A stretch of DNA of 41,439 nucleotides from UBA6016 sp964568395 (GTDB lineage Bacteria > Campylobacterota > Campylobacteria > Campylobacterales > UBA6016), in the NCBI GenBank assembly GCA_964568395.1, contig CAZMPN010000016.1:1-41439 (forward strand), written 5' to 3'. Under the pieces are notes generated by a model that saw only the letters and a program-made list of their open reading frames with translations, had not been told where the DNA came from and ran no database searches. This document shows positions 30,717-39,586 of the stretch, piece after piece (the stretch's first letter is position 1; each line of letters opens with the position of its first letter). A program made the translations under genes and the position numbers.

Positions 30717-31437
30717 CTTGCTCTTCCTTTGCCCTTAATACTATTTCTAAAGTTTCTTCAAAAATTTTTTTATCGCGCGACACCAAAAGGGTATCGTCTT
30801 TATTGTATATATACATATCATCCAAAAAATGTAGCGCCGCAATTATATCAAAAATTCTTAACTTGCCCATAAACAAGGCAAAAGAGGCGTATCTGGAGTA
30901 TGAAAGAGATAGGGCCAGCGCCCCCGGAGATCGAAACTTTATGCCGTTTTTATGTAGTGCGCCGGCAACCTTCGGATTTGCGTACGCCTTTTCAAAAATA
31001 GCCAAAGAAGAAGATGGCCTATCCGCCATTAACGCAGACCGTCCATATATGTTTCCGTGTTCGAGTCTATTTTCTTTATAAAAATAATCCCCGTTTGCAA
31101 AGTTACAGACAAACGACTTTTCGGGCTTTTCGCCGTCGCCAAGACAAACGCTGACACCGTAATACGGAAGTCCTGCGGCAAAATTATCGCTGCCGTCAAG
31201 GGGGTCTAGATATATGGTTTTTTCGCCATTTCCGATATATCCGCTCTCCTCAGAGTATATTTTGCCAAACGCCGATAGATTGCGGACGAAAATCTCCTCG
31301 GACAGAAGGTCGGCCTTCATGCTTTTGTCGCCGCCCTCTCCTACGCCGAATTTTTCGGTAAGCTCTGCGAGACTATACGACTCCACCCTCTCCAGAAACT
31401 CTTTTGACGATAGGATGCAGGCCTCGTAAAACTCCAA
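30706..31437 (-). CDS. Inositol monophosphatase family protein (Cj0128c-like)
   Basis: 243 aa, metal-dependent sugar-phosphatase fold. The signature YLDPLDGSDNFAAGLPYY gives the metal ligands (DPLDGSDNF, near 77). The N-terminal Glu in YSEESG is the first metal site. The C-terminal WDxAAG signature is replaced by FDIIAALHFLDD, which keeps the Asp, so catalysis is plausible. Could be inositol-1-phosphatase, fructose-1,6-bisphosphatase or CysQ-like; not resolvable. Start is a TTG at 31435-31437, just after GGGG, three bases from the gltD stop. Next gene is accD. Confidence 0.88.
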   Translation of the reverse strand: MEFYEACILSSKEFLERVESYSLAELTEKFGVGEGGDKSMKADLLSEEIFVRNLSAFGKIYSEESGYIGNGEKTIYLDPLDGSDNFAAGLPYYGVSVCLGDGEKPEKSFVCNFANGDYFYKENRLEHGNIYGRSALMADRPSSSLAIFEKAYANPKVAGALHKNGIKFRSPGALALSLSYSRYASFALFMGKLRIFDIIAALHFLDDMYIYNKDDTLLVSRDKKIFEETLEIVLRAKEEQDVL

Positions 31438-31439
31438 GA

Positions 31440-32813
31440 TTACCCCAGCAGCTTGTCCGCTATCGCTTTTGCGGCCTCTCTTCCGTCAAGCGCCGCGTTT
31501 ACGACTAGATTTGCGCCGCGATAGCAGTCGCCGCCGGCATATACGCCTTCCAGACTTGTTTCATACTCTTTGTTTACAAGTATTTGGCCCCATTCGTCAG
31601 TTTTTATACCTGCAGACGGTACGAATGCCGGAACGTCCATAGAGAAGCCCAGAGCCAATACCACTATATCGGCATCCACGATCTCTTCGCTTCCGGCCAC
31701 CTCTACGAGCTTGCCTCTGCCGCCGTCTTTTTGGATTTCAGTTTTTACCGCTTTTACCGCTTTTGCGTTGCCGCCATCTACTACTATCTCTTTTGGAGAT
31801 GAGAAGAATTTGAACTCTACGCCTTCCTCTTTGGCGTTTTTAAACTCTTTCTTACTTCCGGGCATCCCCTCTTCGCCTCTTCTATAAAGGCAAAGCGCGG
31901 ATTTCGCGCCCTCCCTTAAAGCGGTTCTCACGCAGTCCATAGCGGTATCGCCACCGCCTATCACGACTACTTTTTTATCTTTTACGTCTATCGTCTTTAT
32001 TTGCGGCAGATCGATCTCTTTTTTTTGGGCGCTTCCCAAAAAGTCCATAGCCTGATATACGCCGTTCGCGTCTTCGCCGCCTATTCCGGCTTTATTTCCT
32101 CTTTTGGTGCCTATGCCTATAAATACGGCGTCATACTTGTTTCTAAGCTCGTCAAAACTTATATCCCTGCCTACTTCTTTGTTCGTAAAAAGGTTCATAC
32201 CAGCGTTCTTTAGCATCTCAACCCTTCTAAACACGGCCGACTTATCGAGCTTGAAGCTAGGTATGCCCCATGTCAGAAGCCCTCCCGCAAAAGCCTCTTT
32301 TTCATATACGTCCGCTCCGATTCCGTATCTTAGCAGGAATGTAGCCGCCGATAGGCCGGCGGGGCCGGCGCCTATTATCGCTACTTTTTTATTGCTCGTA
32401 ATCCCGGGGAACTCTACCCCAAGCCCGTTTTTAAAACCTTCTTCAGTAATAAAGGTCTCGATAGAACCTATAGTAATGGCACCGAAATCCTTATTTAGGG
32501 TGCAAGCCCCTTCGCAAAGCCTATCTTGCGGACAAACGCGACCCATGATTTCAGGGAATGGCGAAGACTCGTTACTCATCTTGAACGCCAATTTCAAATC
32601 GCTGCCGGCAACCAGTTTCAGCCATTGCGGAATATAGTTGTCAAGAGGACATCCGTTGTGGCAATACGGAATACCACATTGAACGCATCTGTCGGACTGC
32701 GTTTTTGCGGAAGCGACGTCGTATCTCTCGTAAATTTCGTTAAAGTTTTTCAGTCTTTCTAGAACATTTTTTTTATTCGGTTCTACTCTTTTGTTTTTCA
32801 AAAAGCTTTGCAT
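31440..32813 (-). CDS. gltD: Glutamate synthase small subunit
   Basis: 457 aa; passes electrons from NADPH to GltB. The N-terminal Fe-S region has CVQCGIPYCHNGCP and CPQDRLCEGAC. The FAD-binding motif is IIGAGPAGLSAATFL (near 145-160) and the NAD(P)-binding motif is VIGGGDTAMDCVRTA (near 273). The C-terminus has YAGGDCYRGANLVVNA, the FAD contact. Four bases after gltB. Confidence 0.97.
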   Translation of the reverse strand: MQSFLKNKRVEPNKKNVLERLKNFNEIYERYDVASAKTQSDRCVQCGIPYCHNGCPLDNYIPQWLKLVAGSDLKLAFKMSNESSPFPEIMGRVCPQDRLCEGACTLNKDFGAITIGSIETFITEEGFKNGLGVEFPGITSNKKVAIIGAGPAGLSAATFLLRYGIGADVYEKEAFAGGLLTWGIPSFKLDKSAVFRRVEMLKNAGMNLFTNKEVGRDISFDELRNKYDAVFIGIGTKRGNKAGIGGEDANGVYQAMDFLGSAQKKEIDLPQIKTIDVKDKKVVVIGGGDTAMDCVRTALREGAKSALCLYRRGEEGMPGSKKEFKNAKEEGVEFKFFSSPKEIVVDGGNAKAVKAVKTEIQKDGGRGKLVEVAGSEEIVDADIVVLALGFSMDVPAFVPSAGIKTDEWGQILVNKEYETSLEGVYAGGDCYRGANLVVNAALDGREAAKAIADKLLG

Positions 32814-32817
32814 GTTA

Positions 32818-35800
32818 TTAGTTACCTTCCTCAGGATTTAGAGGGGCTTTCATATCTTTTGGCATTACCAGCCAGAAGTATCTTACCTCTTGTCTAAAGC
32901 CGTTAAGTATGTTTAGCGCTTTTTCGCTCTTCGTTTCGGCATAGTGTTTTTTCAGTATACGTTTTAGGTATTGCCTTACCTCGTCGCTATCGTCCGTATC
33001 TATCCTTTGGGCAAATACCAGCTCGCCGTTTAACTTGTCGATGAACTCTTTGTCTTTGTCGTATACGAAGGCGATACCGCCGGTCATACCCGCGCCGAAG
33101 TTGATACCGGTTTTGCCTAGTATTACGACGACGCCTCTAGTCATATACTCGCAAGCATGGTCGCCGCTTCCCTCTATTACGGCAAGCGCGCCGGAATTCC
33201 TAACGCCGAATCTCTCGCCAACGGAACCCGCAACGAATAGTTCGCCGCCCGTCGCGCCGTATAGGCAGGTATTGCCGGCCGCGGCAAACTGCTCGCCGGA
33301 GAGCTTCGGAGTAATAACAACCTTGCCGCCGTGCATGCCTTTGCACACATAGTCGTTCGCATAACCGTCAAGATAGATGGATACGCCGTTGTTTAGGAAT
33401 GCGCCAAGCGACTGCCCGGCTATACCGTGCAGCTTCAGGGATATGGTACCGTCGGCCAGTCCTTTGTCGCCGTAATATTCGGCTATTTCACCGCTTATAA
33501 GAGAGCCGAAGCTTCTGTTTAGGTTTGTTATCTCTTTTTCGACCACTATATTGTTGTCTGGATTTTTTATCGTAGGTTTTAGGCCTTCGAGTATCTCTTT
33601 TTCAAATTCGTTATCGTCAAAAGGTTCGTTAGAAGGTTTTTGGCACTTGTCAAACCCGTCCACCTTTCTAAGTATGCCGCTAAAATCGAATTTGGACGCA
33701 AACTCCCCGTCTATGACTTTTAGAAGTTCGCTTCTGCCTATCAGCTCATCGAGGCTTCTGTAGCCCATAGAGGCCAGTATCTCTCTAATATCTTCGGCCA
33801 AGAATTCGAAGAATTGCACTATCTTATCCGCAGTTCCTCTGAAGTTGGCCCTTAGCTCCTCTTCTTGCGTGGCTATACCCTCGGTACATCTGTTTAGGTG
33901 GCAAACCCTAAGTATCTTGCATCCCAAAATCGCCAAAGAGGATGTTCCAAACGCATATGCCTCGGCGCCGAGAAGTGCGGCTTTTACCACGTCTAGACCT
34001 GTTTTTAGACCGCCGTCGGTCTCAAGAGTTACAAACTCTCTTAGGTGGTTTACTTTTAGAGCGTTATGCGCTTCGCTTAGTCCTATCTCCCAAGGGTTTC
34101 CGGCAAACTTTATAGACGTCAGAGGCGCGGCGCCTGTACCGCCGTCACCGCCAGAGATAATAATCTTATCCGCATACGCTTTTGCCACGCCGGCGGCAAT
34201 CGTACCTACCCCTACCGTAGAAACAAGTTTTACCGACACTCTCGCCTTTGGATTCACCTGCTTTAGGTCGAAAATCAGCTGGGCCAAATCCTCGATAGAA
34301 TAAATATCGTGATGCGGCGGCGGAGATATTAGCGTAACGCCCGGCACCGTAAATCTAAGCTTTGCGATTAGAGGAGTTACCTTGTGCCCAGGGAGCTGTC
34401 CGCCCTCGCCCGGTTTTGCGCCTTGCGCAAGTTTGATCTGAATTTCGGTCGCGCTTCTAAGGTATGCCGGCGTAACGCCGAATCTTCCGGATGCGACCTG
34501 TTTTATCTTCGAGTTCATAGGAGATTTTAGTCTCTCCGGAGATTCGCCGCCCTCGCCCGAGTTCGACATACCGCCAATTCTATTCATCGCTTCGGCCATC
34601 GCTTCGTGCGCTTCCGGACTTATAGAACCTAGACTCATTGCGGCCGTAGAGAATCTTTTGAATATGGCCTCTTTCGACTCTACTTCTTTGATATCTATAG
34701 GCTGCCTATCGGAGGATATGGCGAAAAAGTCCCTGATCATCTTTTGGTTTCTGCCGTTGATTAGAGCCTTGTAGTGTTCATAGTCTCTTTTGTCTCCGGT
34801 TTCCACCATCTTTTGCATCGCATATATTACGGACGGTGAGTAGTCGTGATATTCGCTTCCTAGGCTGAACTTATAGAAACCGCCGATTTCAAGAGGGAAT
34901 ATCTTTTTGGCCGCATTTTTCTTATATATTTCGTGGTGTCTAGCCTCTATCTTTGCACCGATATCCGCGAAATCAAGACCGCCTATAGGAGAGTGGGATA
35001 CGGCGAAACATTTGCCGACGATATTTTTTGAAAGCCCCAGCACGTCGAAAAGACCGGAGTTCCTATATGAGGCTATCGTAGCGATACCCATTTTGGAGAG
35101 TATTTTCTGGAAGCCGAGGTCTATAGCGTGATGCGCGTTTTTGAGCGATTTTCTAGTTTGGTATCTGCTAAGCTCCTTGCTTTTGCATATATCATATACC
35201 GTTGCATACAGAAGATGCGGATAGATAGCGCTGGCGCCGTACGCCACAAGAACCGCCGCGGTATGCGAATCGAATACTTCACCGGTTATACAAACCATCG
35301 AAACAAGATGCCTTACACCCTCTTCCAATAAAACGGAGTTCAGACGTCCGACGACCATCGCCATAGGTATGGCTTTTTTAGCGCCGTCAACGGCTCTGTC
35401 GTCCAGAACCACTATTCTGATCTTTTCGTCTTTTACCGCTTTTACGACTTCGGCGGCAAATGCGTCAAGCTCGCTCTCAAGCTCTTTTTCGAAAACAGTA
35501 TAGAATGATTTATGTTTATAGCAAGCTTCGTATCTAGGATTCTTTTCATCCCCAAAGCTTAGAAGTACGTCCAGCTTGTCTTTGCTTAGAAGCGGGGAGA
35601 AGGTCTTGATCCTCTTCGCGTTCTCTTCCGTCTCGCTAAGTATGTTGTGTATCTCGCCAAAACCGGTATTAAGGCTCATAACCACTTTTTCCCTTATAGG
35701 GTCGATAGGCGGATTCGTAACTTGTGCGAATTTTTGCTTGAAGTAGTCGCCAAACGGTCTAAACTCTTTGCTAAACGCCGCAAGCGGAGTGTCGTCGCCC

Positions 35801-37233
35801 ATGGAGCCGGTATTTTCCTTGCCCTCTTCCATCATAGGCCTGACAACCATATCTATAAGCTCGTAGTTATAACCGAAATAGAGCTGCTTTTCTACTAGAT
35901 TGTCGCAGGAGTAGTCTATGCTCTCATCGGAAGAGTCTAGAAACTCCTGCATATGTATCATATGCCTATTTAGCCACTTAGCGTAAGGCTTGGAGTTTTT
36001 GAGATACTCGTTGATGTCGTCGTTTTTTAGCACTTTGCCGAATTTTAGGTCTACGCCTATCATCTGACCGCTTTGCAGCCTGCCTCTTTCTACTATTTTG
36101 TCCTCGTCTATATCGAGTACGCCGTATTCGCTGGCTATAAGTATCTTGTGGTCTTTCGTGATGATATATTTCGCAGGTCTAAGGCCGTTTCTATCAAGTA
36201 CGCATCCTATGTATCTACCGTCAGTCAAAGTAACCGCAGCCGGGCCGTCCCAAGCTTCGAAGCACGTGGAGCTATATTCGTAAAAACTTCTGAGTCCAGC
36301 GTCAAGATGCGGAGCGTTTTGCCAAGGGGCAGGTATAAGCGCTCTTGCCGCCTTGAAAAAGTCAAAACCGTTTATCGTCAAGAATTCGAAGAAGTTGTCA
36401 AGGCTTGCGGAATCCGAACTTCCCTCCTGCAAAACGGGAAGAATTCTTTTTATCTCTTCGTCGGTAAACACTTCGCTTTTTAGCGATTCGCTCTTCGCTA
36501 CGGCGTTGTATCTATTGGCTTCTACCGAGTTTATCTCGCCGTTGTGGGCAAGCGTCCTAAAAGGTTGCGCCAGTCTCCACTTAGGAAGCGTGTTTGTAGA
36601 AAATCTTTGATGGAAAAGCGCGAAAGAGGCTTTAAATTTTTTGTTCGTAAGGTCTTTGAAAAACTCCCTAATATGGGTAGGCATCACAAGGCCTTTATAG
36701 CTTATCACCTTGCTGGAAAACGAGCAGATATAGAAATTTTCATCCTCTATGGAGTGTTCGATCTCTTTTCTCGTCAGATACAAAAGAGCGTCGAATCTTT
36801 TTGCGGACATGAGGGAGTTTGGCACTACGAATACCTGCTCGATATCAGGCAGCATCTCAAGCGCCTGCTTGCCTAGCGCATCGGTATTTACGGGAACCTT
36901 TCTATAAAAAAGCACGCTAAGATCGTTATTTTCGCACTTGGCCTTAAAGATATCTTTTTGCTTTTCGTCGGTGAAAAATACCTGCGCTACCGCAAATTGT
37001 TCAGGCAGGTCGTATCCGGCATTTTTTGCGGCATAGCTCATAAACTCGGCCGGCATGGCGAACAAAAGTCCGCTTCCGTCGCCGCTTTTACCGTCAGCCG
37101 CTATCGCACCCCTGTGCATCATTCTCTCTAGAGCCGTTATAGAGTCTTCTACTATTTTATGATCGGGTATATTTTTGATGCTTGCCAGCACCCCAAAGCC
37201 GCAGTTGTCCTTAAAAGAAGAGAGCAAATCCAT
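32818..37233 (-). CDS. gltB: Glutamate synthase large subunit
   Basis: 1471 aa, full length; makes two glutamates from glutamine and 2-oxoglutarate, the GOGAT step of ammonia assimilation. The N-terminal amidotransferase nucleophile is Cys11 (DNCGFGVLA) after a ten-residue propeptide. The FMN synthase domain contains SGEGGESPERL, KPGEGGQLPGHKV and SGGDGGTGAAPL. The 3Fe-4S cysteines are in CKILRVCHLNRCTEG. The C-terminal GXGXG beta-helix carries repeated G-x2-G motifs (GMHGGKVVI, GATGGELFVAG). First gene of the operon gltB to dusB. Confidence 0.98.
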   Translation of the reverse strand: MDLLSSFKDNCGFGVLASIKNIPDHKIVEDSITALERMMHRGAIAADGKSGDGSGLLFAMPAEFMSYAAKNAGYDLPEQFAVAQVFFTDEKQKDIFKAKCENNDLSVLFYRKVPVNTDALGKQALEMLPDIEQVFVVPNSLMSAKRFDALLYLTRKEIEHSIEDENFYICSFSSKVISYKGLVMPTHIREFFKDLTNKKFKASFALFHQRFSTNTLPKWRLAQPFRTLAHNGEINSVEANRYNAVAKSESLKSEVFTDEEIKRILPVLQEGSSDSASLDNFFEFLTINGFDFFKAARALIPAPWQNAPHLDAGLRSFYEYSSTCFEAWDGPAAVTLTDGRYIGCVLDRNGLRPAKYIITKDHKILIASEYGVLDIDEDKIVERGRLQSGQMIGVDLKFGKVLKNDDINEYLKNSKPYAKWLNRHMIHMQEFLDSSDESIDYSCDNLVEKQLYFGYNYELIDMVVRPMMEEGKENTGSMGDDTPLAAFSKEFRPFGDYFKQKFAQVTNPPIDPIREKVVMSLNTGFGEIHNILSETEENAKRIKTFSPLLSKDKLDVLLSFGDEKNPRYEACYKHKSFYTVFEKELESELDAFAAEVVKAVKDEKIRIVVLDDRAVDGAKKAIPMAMVVGRLNSVLLEEGVRHLVSMVCITGEVFDSHTAAVLVAYGASAIYPHLLYATVYDICKSKELSRYQTRKSLKNAHHAIDLGFQKILSKMGIATIASYRNSGLFDVLGLSKNIVGKCFAVSHSPIGGLDFADIGAKIEARHHEIYKKNAAKKIFPLEIGGFYKFSLGSEYHDYSPSVIYAMQKMVETGDKRDYEHYKALINGRNQKMIRDFFAISSDRQPIDIKEVESKEAIFKRFSTAAMSLGSISPEAHEAMAEAMNRIGGMSNSGEGGESPERLKSPMNSKIKQVASGRFGVTPAYLRSATEIQIKLAQGAKPGEGGQLPGHKVTPLIAKLRFTVPGVTLISPPPHHDIYSIEDLAQLIFDLKQVNPKARVSVKLVSTVGVGTIAAGVAKAYADKIIISGGDGGTGAAPLTSIKFAGNPWEIGLSEAHNALKVNHLREFVTLETDGGLKTGLDVVKAALLGAEAYAFGTSSLAILGCKILRVCHLNRCTEGIATQEEELRANFRGTADKIVQFFEFLAEDIREILASMGYRSLDELIGRSELLKVIDGEFASKFDFSGILRKVDGFDKCQKPSNEPFDDNEFEKEILEGLKPTIKNPDNNIVVEKEITNLNRSFGSLISGEIAEYYGDKGLADGTISLKLHGIAGQSLGAFLNNGVSIYLDGYANDYVCKGMHGGKVVITPKLSGEQFAAAGNTCLYGATGGELFVAGSVGERFGVRNSGALAVIEGSGDHACEYMTRGVVVILGKTGINFGAGMTGGIAFVYDKDKEFIDKLNGELVFAQRIDTDDSDEVRQYLKRILKKHYAETKSEKALNILNGFRQEVRYFWLVMPKDMKAPLNPEEGN

Positions 37234-37352
37234 CTATGTTTCCTTAGAGCTTATTCCAAAAAAATTTTCGGAAAAATCAAATGCGAAATCTTACAAAAAA
37301 ACGGGTAAAATACTTATAAATCGGCGGAAATTTTGGCTTTTTACGGGGAAAA
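37234..37352. promoter_or_regulatory. Divergent control region gltB / recO
   Basis: 119 bases. On the - strand AAGGAAA lies just before the gltB ATG and TAAGAT (37294 to 37289) is a plausible -10 about 56 bases upstream. On the + strand TAAAAT (37306-37311) or TATAAA (37315-37320) could serve recO. A-rich runs fill the middle. No inverted repeat that would mark a nitrogen regulator site was found. Confidence 0.4.
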
Positions 37353-37976
37353 ATGCAGGGATTCGTACTAGCAATCAGAAAAGTCAAGGAAGAAGACCTC
37401 CTGGTAACAATACTCACAGAGAGCAAAATAAAGACGATGTACCGCTTTTACGGCGCGAGACACTCCTCTATAAATCTAGGCTACAAGATAGACTTCGCAT
37501 CGGAACCAATCCAAAACAGAACGCTTCTAAGACTTCGCGACGTCACGCATCTAGGATATTCATGGCTGCAAGATAGAAATAAGCTGCTTGCATGGCAATC
37601 TTTTTGCGCGCTGCTCGGAGAACACCTAAAAGAGGTAAACGAGCACGGCGGTTTTTATTTTCATATGCTCGACTCCGCAGCGGCCAAACTGTCGAGAGGC
37701 TCGGCAAAAAGAATGCTGCTTGAAAGCTACATGGCCATGATAAAAACCGAGGGGCGTTTTCATGGCCACACGGAATGTTTTTTTTGCGGCGAGGAATTTT
37801 GCGAAACCGACAATATCGCGCTAGCCAGAGGCTTTTTGCCTTCCCATGAAAAATGCGTATTCCAGCCCGGCTTCGATAGAAGGAAGATAGCCGATTTTTT
37901 TGAGAGCGGCGACACGGTGTCTTTTGAAAACGCAGAAGTAGAAGCTCTTTTTTCGGTAATGCTTCTCGGTTTTTAA
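37353..37976 (+). CDS. recO: Recombination mediator RecO
   Basis: 207 aa, short form typical of Campylobacterota. The N-terminal OB fold begins MQGFVLAIRKVKEEDLLVTIL and contains YRFYGARHSSINLGYKIDF. A helical domain follows, with a Cys-rich module: CFFCGEEFC ... C near 145-170, like the zinc site of Deinococcus RecO. Helps RecR load RecA on gapped DNA. ATG preceded by GGGG. Stops 48 bases before the next ATG. Confidence 0.88.
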   Translation: MQGFVLAIRKVKEEDLLVTILTESKIKTMYRFYGARHSSINLGYKIDFASEPIQNRTLLRLRDVTHLGYSWLQDRNKLLAWQSFCALLGEHLKEVNEHGGFYFHMLDSAAAKLSRGSAKRMLLESYMAMIKTEGRFHGHTECFFCGEEFCETDNIALARGFLPSHEKCVFQPGFDRRKIADFFESGDTVSFENAEVEALFSVMLLGF

Positions 37977-37983
37977 CTTTTTT

Positions 37984-37992
37984 TGTTAAAAT
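37984..37992 (+). promoter_or_regulatory. Extended -10 promoter before the 157-aa gene
   Basis: TGTTAAAAT (TGn plus TAAAAT) lies in a T-rich stretch directly after the recO stop and 32 bases before the ATG at 38025, giving the small gene its own promoter. Confidence 0.5.
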
Positions 37993-38024
37993 CGCCAAAA
38001 CCCACTAAAAAGCGGCAGGTAATA

Positions 38025-38498
38025 ATGCTAGAAAAGCTAATTGGCAGCGACAGATTTTGCGACATGATGGAAAACAATACCAGGGAAAACGTCGCATTTA
38101 TGCTTGAAAACGGAATAGAGTTCGGAGTGATATGCAGCACCGAAGAGGTATTGTTTGAGCCGCCCCTGCCGCCGGAGATAAAAAAGAACATAAAACCGAT
38201 AGCGCTTTTTGTGCTTTCCAACTATTCTTTCGAGAGCGCCTATATAGACGATGATGGCGGCACGCTCTTTTTTGAAGCCGGGTTTGGGCCTGACAACTAT
38301 GCGTCGCTTGTCGCGATAGAGCTCAGGAACATAATCCAGATAGTGGTAGAAGATACGCCGGTATATATTAATGTTTGCGCCGGAAGGCAGAGGATAAGAA
38401 AAGAAGCCAAAAAAGCGAAGGAGCCGGAGATTTCCACCGCGGATAAATCGATGGAAAAACTCCTCAGCAGGCCGGAAAATAAGAAGTTTTTAAAATAA
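38025..38498 (+). CDS. Hypothetical protein, 157 aa
   Basis: No family recognised. A soluble alpha/beta protein: VAFMLENGIEFGVICSTEEVLFEPPLPPE (seen as IEFGVICSTEEVLFE), KPIALFVLSNYSFESAYI, DGGTLFFEAGFGPDNYAS and VVEDTPVYINVCAG look like alternating strands, then a basic, probably disordered tail (RQRIRKEAKKAKEPE) and a short C-terminal helix. I chose the ATG at 38025 with AGG six bases upstream; the frame is open to a TTG at 37983 but that overlaps the promoter. The stop is one base from the LysR gene stop. Confidence 0.8.
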   Translation: MLEKLIGSDRFCDMMENNTRENVAFMLENGIEFGVICSTEEVLFEPPLPPEIKKNIKPIALFVLSNYSFESAYIDDDGGTLFFEAGFGPDNYASLVAIELRNIIQIVVEDTPVYINVCAGRQRIRKEAKKAKEPEISTADKSMEKLLSRPENKKFLK

Positions 38499-38499
38499 C

Positions 38500-39411
38500 T
38501 TAGCTGTGAGCCAGCTTGATGCTTTGCAGATATTTGACTACGTTTTCCACAAACGCGTTATGCTTATCTTGCTTTAGATACGCTATATAGAGCTTTCTTT
38601 TTATCTTTCTATTCTTCAACCTAGCCTCAAACAGAACGCCTCTCTCGATCTCATCCGCAATAACAAATCTTGACATCACCGCGATTACCGGTTTTTTGGC
38701 GTCGGTCGGATACTTCAGGATGGTCTGTTTAACGGCCGTAGAGTCGCTAAGCACGGATCTCATCTCGAAATCCTCGGAACACGCGAGGGCGAGCTCTCCG
38801 AATACTTCCGCCATAACCCTTCTGGTGTGAGAATTTTCCTCTCTACACACCCACGCGTATTTTTTTAGGTCGGAAGGCTTGATATATTTCGGAAGCGGTG
38901 TGTTGCTGAAAAATACCAGTTCATCTTCCATCCATTCCCTATAAATAACGCCCTCTTTAAAGTGCGGGCTCTCGATCAAGGCTATGTCGGCTCTCTCGGA
39001 AACCAGGTCGTCTATCGCATCTGCAGATTTTTTTATATTGATAAATACTTCGTTGGCAATCGACTCCTTGATGTCGCTTAGGTAGCTAGGAAGTATGTAG
39101 CTCCCTATCGTATACGAAGCGGAGATGATAAAATTCAGCTCTTTATTGATTATTTTAACTATCTCTTTTTCTGTATTTTGTATACATTTTTCCAACTTTA
39201 GAGCGATCCTATAGAGCTCTTCGCCCTCTTTTGTCAGCACTATTCCGTTTTTCTTTCTATCCAGAAGCTTCGTCTGCATATACTCTTCGATAAACTTTAT
39301 CTGCTGCGTAACCGCCGGCTGCGATATTCCCATTTTGGCGCTCGCTTTTGAGAAACTTCTTTCTCTGACGACCGTCAAAAAGGTAAGTACTTTGGAAAAA
39401 TCTTTTAACAT
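38500..39411 (-). CDS. LysR family transcriptional regulator
   Basis: 303 aa. The winged helix-turn-helix (residues 5-64) has FLTVVRERSFSKASAKMGISQPAVTQQIKFIEE as SFSKASAKMGISQPAVTQQIK, then DRKKNGIVLTKEGEELY. The effector domain follows (residues 90-300), with IALIESP and VIAVMSRFVI as typical periplasmic-binding-fold strands. In Campylobacterota such a regulator often resembles CysB- or NAC-like proteins, but the effector is unknown. A palindrome at 39443-39458 upstream could be its own operator. Convergent with the 157-aa gene. Confidence 0.93.
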   Translation of the reverse strand: MLKDFSKVLTFLTVVRERSFSKASAKMGISQPAVTQQIKFIEEYMQTKLLDRKKNGIVLTKEGEELYRIALKLEKCIQNTEKEIVKIINKELNFIISASYTIGSYILPSYLSDIKESIANEVFINIKKSADAIDDLVSERADIALIESPHFKEGVIYREWMEDELVFFSNTPLPKYIKPSDLKKYAWVCREENSHTRRVMAEVFGELALACSEDFEMRSVLSDSTAVKQTILKYPTDAKKPVIAVMSRFVIADEIERGVLFEARLKNRKIKRKLYIAYLKQDKHNAFVENVVKYLQSIKLAHS

Positions 39412-39586
39412 ATTATGTTGTCTCCAGCTTATAATTGGAAAAGTTATAGCAGTATAACTAATCTTTATTTATAATTTCAAGATATAAATATAAATTTTTG
39501 AAAATTAAATGGGGTTTATATATAATTTTACTCATTATATTAATAAATTTTATACTAAACGAAACATTAAAAATAGCTTTATAACA
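39412..39586. promoter_or_regulatory. AT-rich divergent region LysR / uvrD
   Basis: 175 bases, strikingly AT-rich compared with the rest. No ORF or RNA gene is seen. TATAAT at 39521-39526 (+ strand) is a candidate -10 for the helicase, 60 bases before its ATG. The perfect inverted repeat GTTATA-GCAG-TATAAC is at 39443-39458, 32 bases before the LysR start. Confidence 0.5.
39443..39458. promoter_or_regulatory. Perfect palindrome, possible LysR operator
   Basis: GTTATAGCAGTATAAC is a 6-4-6 perfect inverted repeat containing a T-N11-A core, the general form of LysR boxes. It lies 32-47 bases upstream of the LysR start codon, a place suited to autoregulation. The region is AT-rich, so chance occurrence is not negligible. 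Confidence 0.45.

Noticed and set aside
36073..36483. 136-aa + strand ORF opposite gltB
   Set aside because: Antisense shadow within a conserved essential gene.
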